Source: Cliona cf. orientalis (lineage: Eukaryota; Porifera; Demospongiae; Clionaida; Clionaidae). From it: a stretch of DNA of 64,000 nt. The stretch is from positions 5,726,292-5,790,291 of the forward strand of contig OZ005697.1 in NCBI GenBank assembly GCA_963930775.1, written 5' to 3'. Position numbers and translations under genes: made by a program. The notes under the pieces were generated by a model that saw only the letters and a program-made list of their open reading frames with translations, was not told the origin of the DNA and ran no database searches. Shown piece by piece: positions 61,883 to 64,000 of the stretch; position 1 is the first letter of the stretch; every line of letters begins with the position of its first letter.

Positions 61883-62756
61883 CTTCAACACAGCCCCACC
61901 CTTAAGCTAGCTATGATTAGTGTTATGCTTCCACTCGCTGTCAACAAAATGAATAAGCTTAATGCTCTACACGACATCATCAATGATAATAACATTAGAA
62001 CTGATGGCTCTAATCGATCACAGCACACAATAAATATAGCAACAAAAATAACAATGAAGCTGTCTATGCTGAACTGTTATACCATTATAATAATATAATT
62101 CAATCTTCACTGTCTGCAACTGCAGGGAATTTGAAAGATTGTGATTAGATGCATTGATCATAATACAACTATCGAAGGTAATTATCACAGTGATACACTC
62201 CTATTCAGTGGTACATCACATTCCTCTCTCTCTTCTTCTACCTGTCCTCAGTTATAAAGTTCGCAGAAAAAATTTTGGTATTTATTTATTCATGGACATA
62301 AATACCAAGACAAGAATTGATAAGAGGTAAGAGAGAGGGTGCACTATTAGAAGCGGCTATAGAGTGAACTCCTGGCTGCTAAAAATTGAAATCAAAAGCA
62401 TTAATTCCCATCCATCAAAGAGCCAATGAACATGGAGGATTAAGATACTATATAATATGAAATGCTTCGTGAATTGAAGAAAGCTGTAAGAAATTAATGC
62501 CTTCAGATCAGCAGAAACACAACATGTTTAGTGTAAGAACAAAAATTGAGTGTCTAAAAAGCAAAGTACAAAAGTTAATAATTATCTCAGTTATTGGTGC
62601 ACCAATCCAAACAGATGCAGAAAATTAATGCATGGACGAGAGTAATATTCCACCCTCCCAGCAAATTAAGAAAAAATAAGACAAAATTTCCTCCCACACA
62701 TCAACAATATTCAATTTCTACTGTAATCAATAAATCAACCCAGTCCTGCTGAAGCC
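61883..62756. other. Intergenic region upstream of the second Kunitz gene
   Basis: It should contain the promoter of the gene starting at 61882. The sequence is AT-rich and holds no exon, repeat or RNA gene that I can support. Confidence 0.5.
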
Positions 62757-63020
62757 AACTGTCCCGCTGTGTACCCCAACCCCACACCTCCTCCTCCAGG
62801 AGAGTGCCAGCTAGCCAATGACGCACAAGTTTTTCAGCTCCACAAACTCGGTTTGATCCTCTCTACACCAGTATGGGAATATAAGTTGAACAGCTATATA
62901 TCAGCTGTCAAAGCTGTTACATGGTCAGGGTCCACCACTAGCACCAACTGACTAACTCTGCTTGCCAATCTACAATGGCTATCGTTGGTACAATCCTCAA
63001 TACCTTTTTTGGAGGTTACA
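62757..63020 (+). pseudogene. Inverted, decayed copy of the Cys/Trp-module exon
   Basis: Read on the plus strand, opposite to the two genes, this stretch aligns with their large second exon: GTGTACCCCAACCCCACACC, GAGTGCCAGCTAG, ATCAGCTGT, CTCTGCTTGCCAATC. The protein fragment VYPNPTPPPPGECQLAND matches, but conserved Cys codons are lost and an in-frame stop (CAACTGACTAAC) interrupts it. It is a pseudogene fragment left by an inversion or an inverted duplication. Confidence 0.8.
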
Positions 63021-63381
63021 CTGCACCAATGCAAGGGTAGAACCGTAGAGATAGGTGGGGGCTTGGGGTGGGCTTCAGCACTCCCACTTACTTTAAGCAA
63101 TAAATAATGATAATTATGAGATTGTTGAACTTGATGAAATTCTAGTTGTCCTCAATCTAGCTATTGATATTTGCATAGCCAAAAGCGTAAATACTATCCT
63201 GCATACACATCGCTAAAGTGTACACTATTTAATGGATAGAACCAACAGTAATCAAATAGTCCATGGCTTGAAATTTCTTTCTACCTAAAAAATGATAAAA
63301 CATGCTAACATACAATTTTTGGGTGATTGAGCTAAGTGTAGTCTGATCCCATCCCAAGTTGTCCAATTGTCAAATATTTAC

Positions 63382-63570
63382 CTTTGTGTGAACAGGTCTT
63401 AATGCATTCCTGTTCTGAAGCAAACACATCATACCCTTCTCTCTCTTCACCACAGGGATGGTAGTAGAACTCCACACACTGCCCAGTGTTTTTATTGTAT
63501 GTCCACTGTTTCACCAAAATATCACAACGTGGTACAAATCCAGGAGGATAAATAGACTGGCTACAGGGAT
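63382..63570 (-). CDS. Solitary Kunitz-like exon
   Basis: An intact 189-base exon with good splice sites and phase 1 on both sides encodes one Kunitz-like domain (DPCSQSIYPPGF, CVEFYYHPCGEERE, CIKTCSHK). It is very close to the exon at 55506-55694, and its end matches the exon at 60266-60445. No terminal Kunitz exon follows on the minus strand before the gene starting at 61882. It is therefore either part of a third gene whose remaining exons lie beyond 64000 and which is broken here, or a stranded exon. I call it partial. Confidence 0.6.
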
Positions 63571-64000
63571 CTATAGATGGCAATGGACATTAATTTGATG
63601 GATGGCTGTAATCATTGCTACATCGTCATAGGCCATCCTACAAAATTAATTGTATGCTGTACGTGCCATACCATGCAGCTGATCTGAAATAGGCCAGAGT
63701 GACACATTCAAGAGGAAATGCACGAAATTAATGGAAGTCATTTAGCTTACGCTCACTCACAATAATTTAGGGTAAGTAAGATGTTTTGTTCATAAAATTC
63801 ACCCATAATCATTCTGATTGTAAGATTGATATAAAAAAAAATTGCAAGCACAATAAGTTGTTAACTATAACAGCTTATAATACGCACATAAAGTTCAGAT
63901 GGTGGGAAACTTTTTGTTTGAATATCAAGCTAAGCAACAAAAATTTGCTCCCAGCATGATTATTTTTAAGTGATAAAGATTTGTCTCACTAATGCTCATA
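63571..64000. other. Right window edge, non-coding
   Basis: AT-rich sequence. No second exon of the possible third Kunitz gene can be recognised here; any such exons would lie further to the right. Confidence 0.4.

Overview
This is a window of metazoan nuclear DNA, most likely from a sponge. It is AT-rich, and its genes are split by many short GT-AG introns (often 50-80 bases) with every exon phase consistent. Its proteins are animal families (Rab14, EHBP1, PLAA, HNK-1-type sulfotransferase) together with families I associate with sponges: a beta-helix ectodomain joined to a multi-pass membrane region, Thr/Arg-rich mucins, and multi-Kunitz secreted proteins. The sponge assignment is inference from gene content and texture; no rRNA or mitochondrial marker is present. 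All exon coordinates were worked out by hand from splice signals and reading-frame continuity.

Layout. 1134-6856 (-) is an EHBP1-like Rab-effector gene, head to head across about 440 bases with Rab14 (7298-13876, +). 14550-15913 (-) is a two-exon Golgi carbohydrate sulfotransferase. 17511-23794 (+) is a 20-exon gene for a beta-helix protein of about 1300 residues with about eight C-terminal membrane helices. 24480-45328 (+) is a complete 29-exon PLAA/Doa1 gene whose sixth intron (8.2 kb) is full of mobile-element debris. 45635-52633 (-) holds three tandem mucin-like type I membrane proteins that all end in a Glu-x-x-Pro-Leu-Leu sorting signal. 54987-61882 (-) holds two paralogous secreted proteins built of a Cys/Trp/Pro-rich repeat followed by (TIL and) Kunitz-like domains. 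An orphan Kunitz exon (63382-63570) and an inverted decayed copy of another exon (62757-63020) flank them.

The non-coding DNA is unusually rich in small non-autonomous DNA transposons whose ends and target-site duplications can be read directly: hAT-type (8-bp duplication), piggyBac-type (TTAA), Mutator-like foldback (9-bp duplication), three TA-duplicating families, a foldback family whose arms co-vary between copies, and a family with CAGGGTTTCAT ends, 5-bp duplications and very long internal G and C runs.

Functionally, EHBP1, Rab14 and PLAA all belong to membrane traffic and ubiquitin-dependent sorting, and the mucin trio carries endolysosomal sorting tails. The Kunitz genes are probably secreted protease inhibitors or matrix proteins. 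The least described parts are the mucin trio with its shared ectodomain, the Cys/Trp/Pro module with its symmetric exons, and the beta-helix membrane protein.
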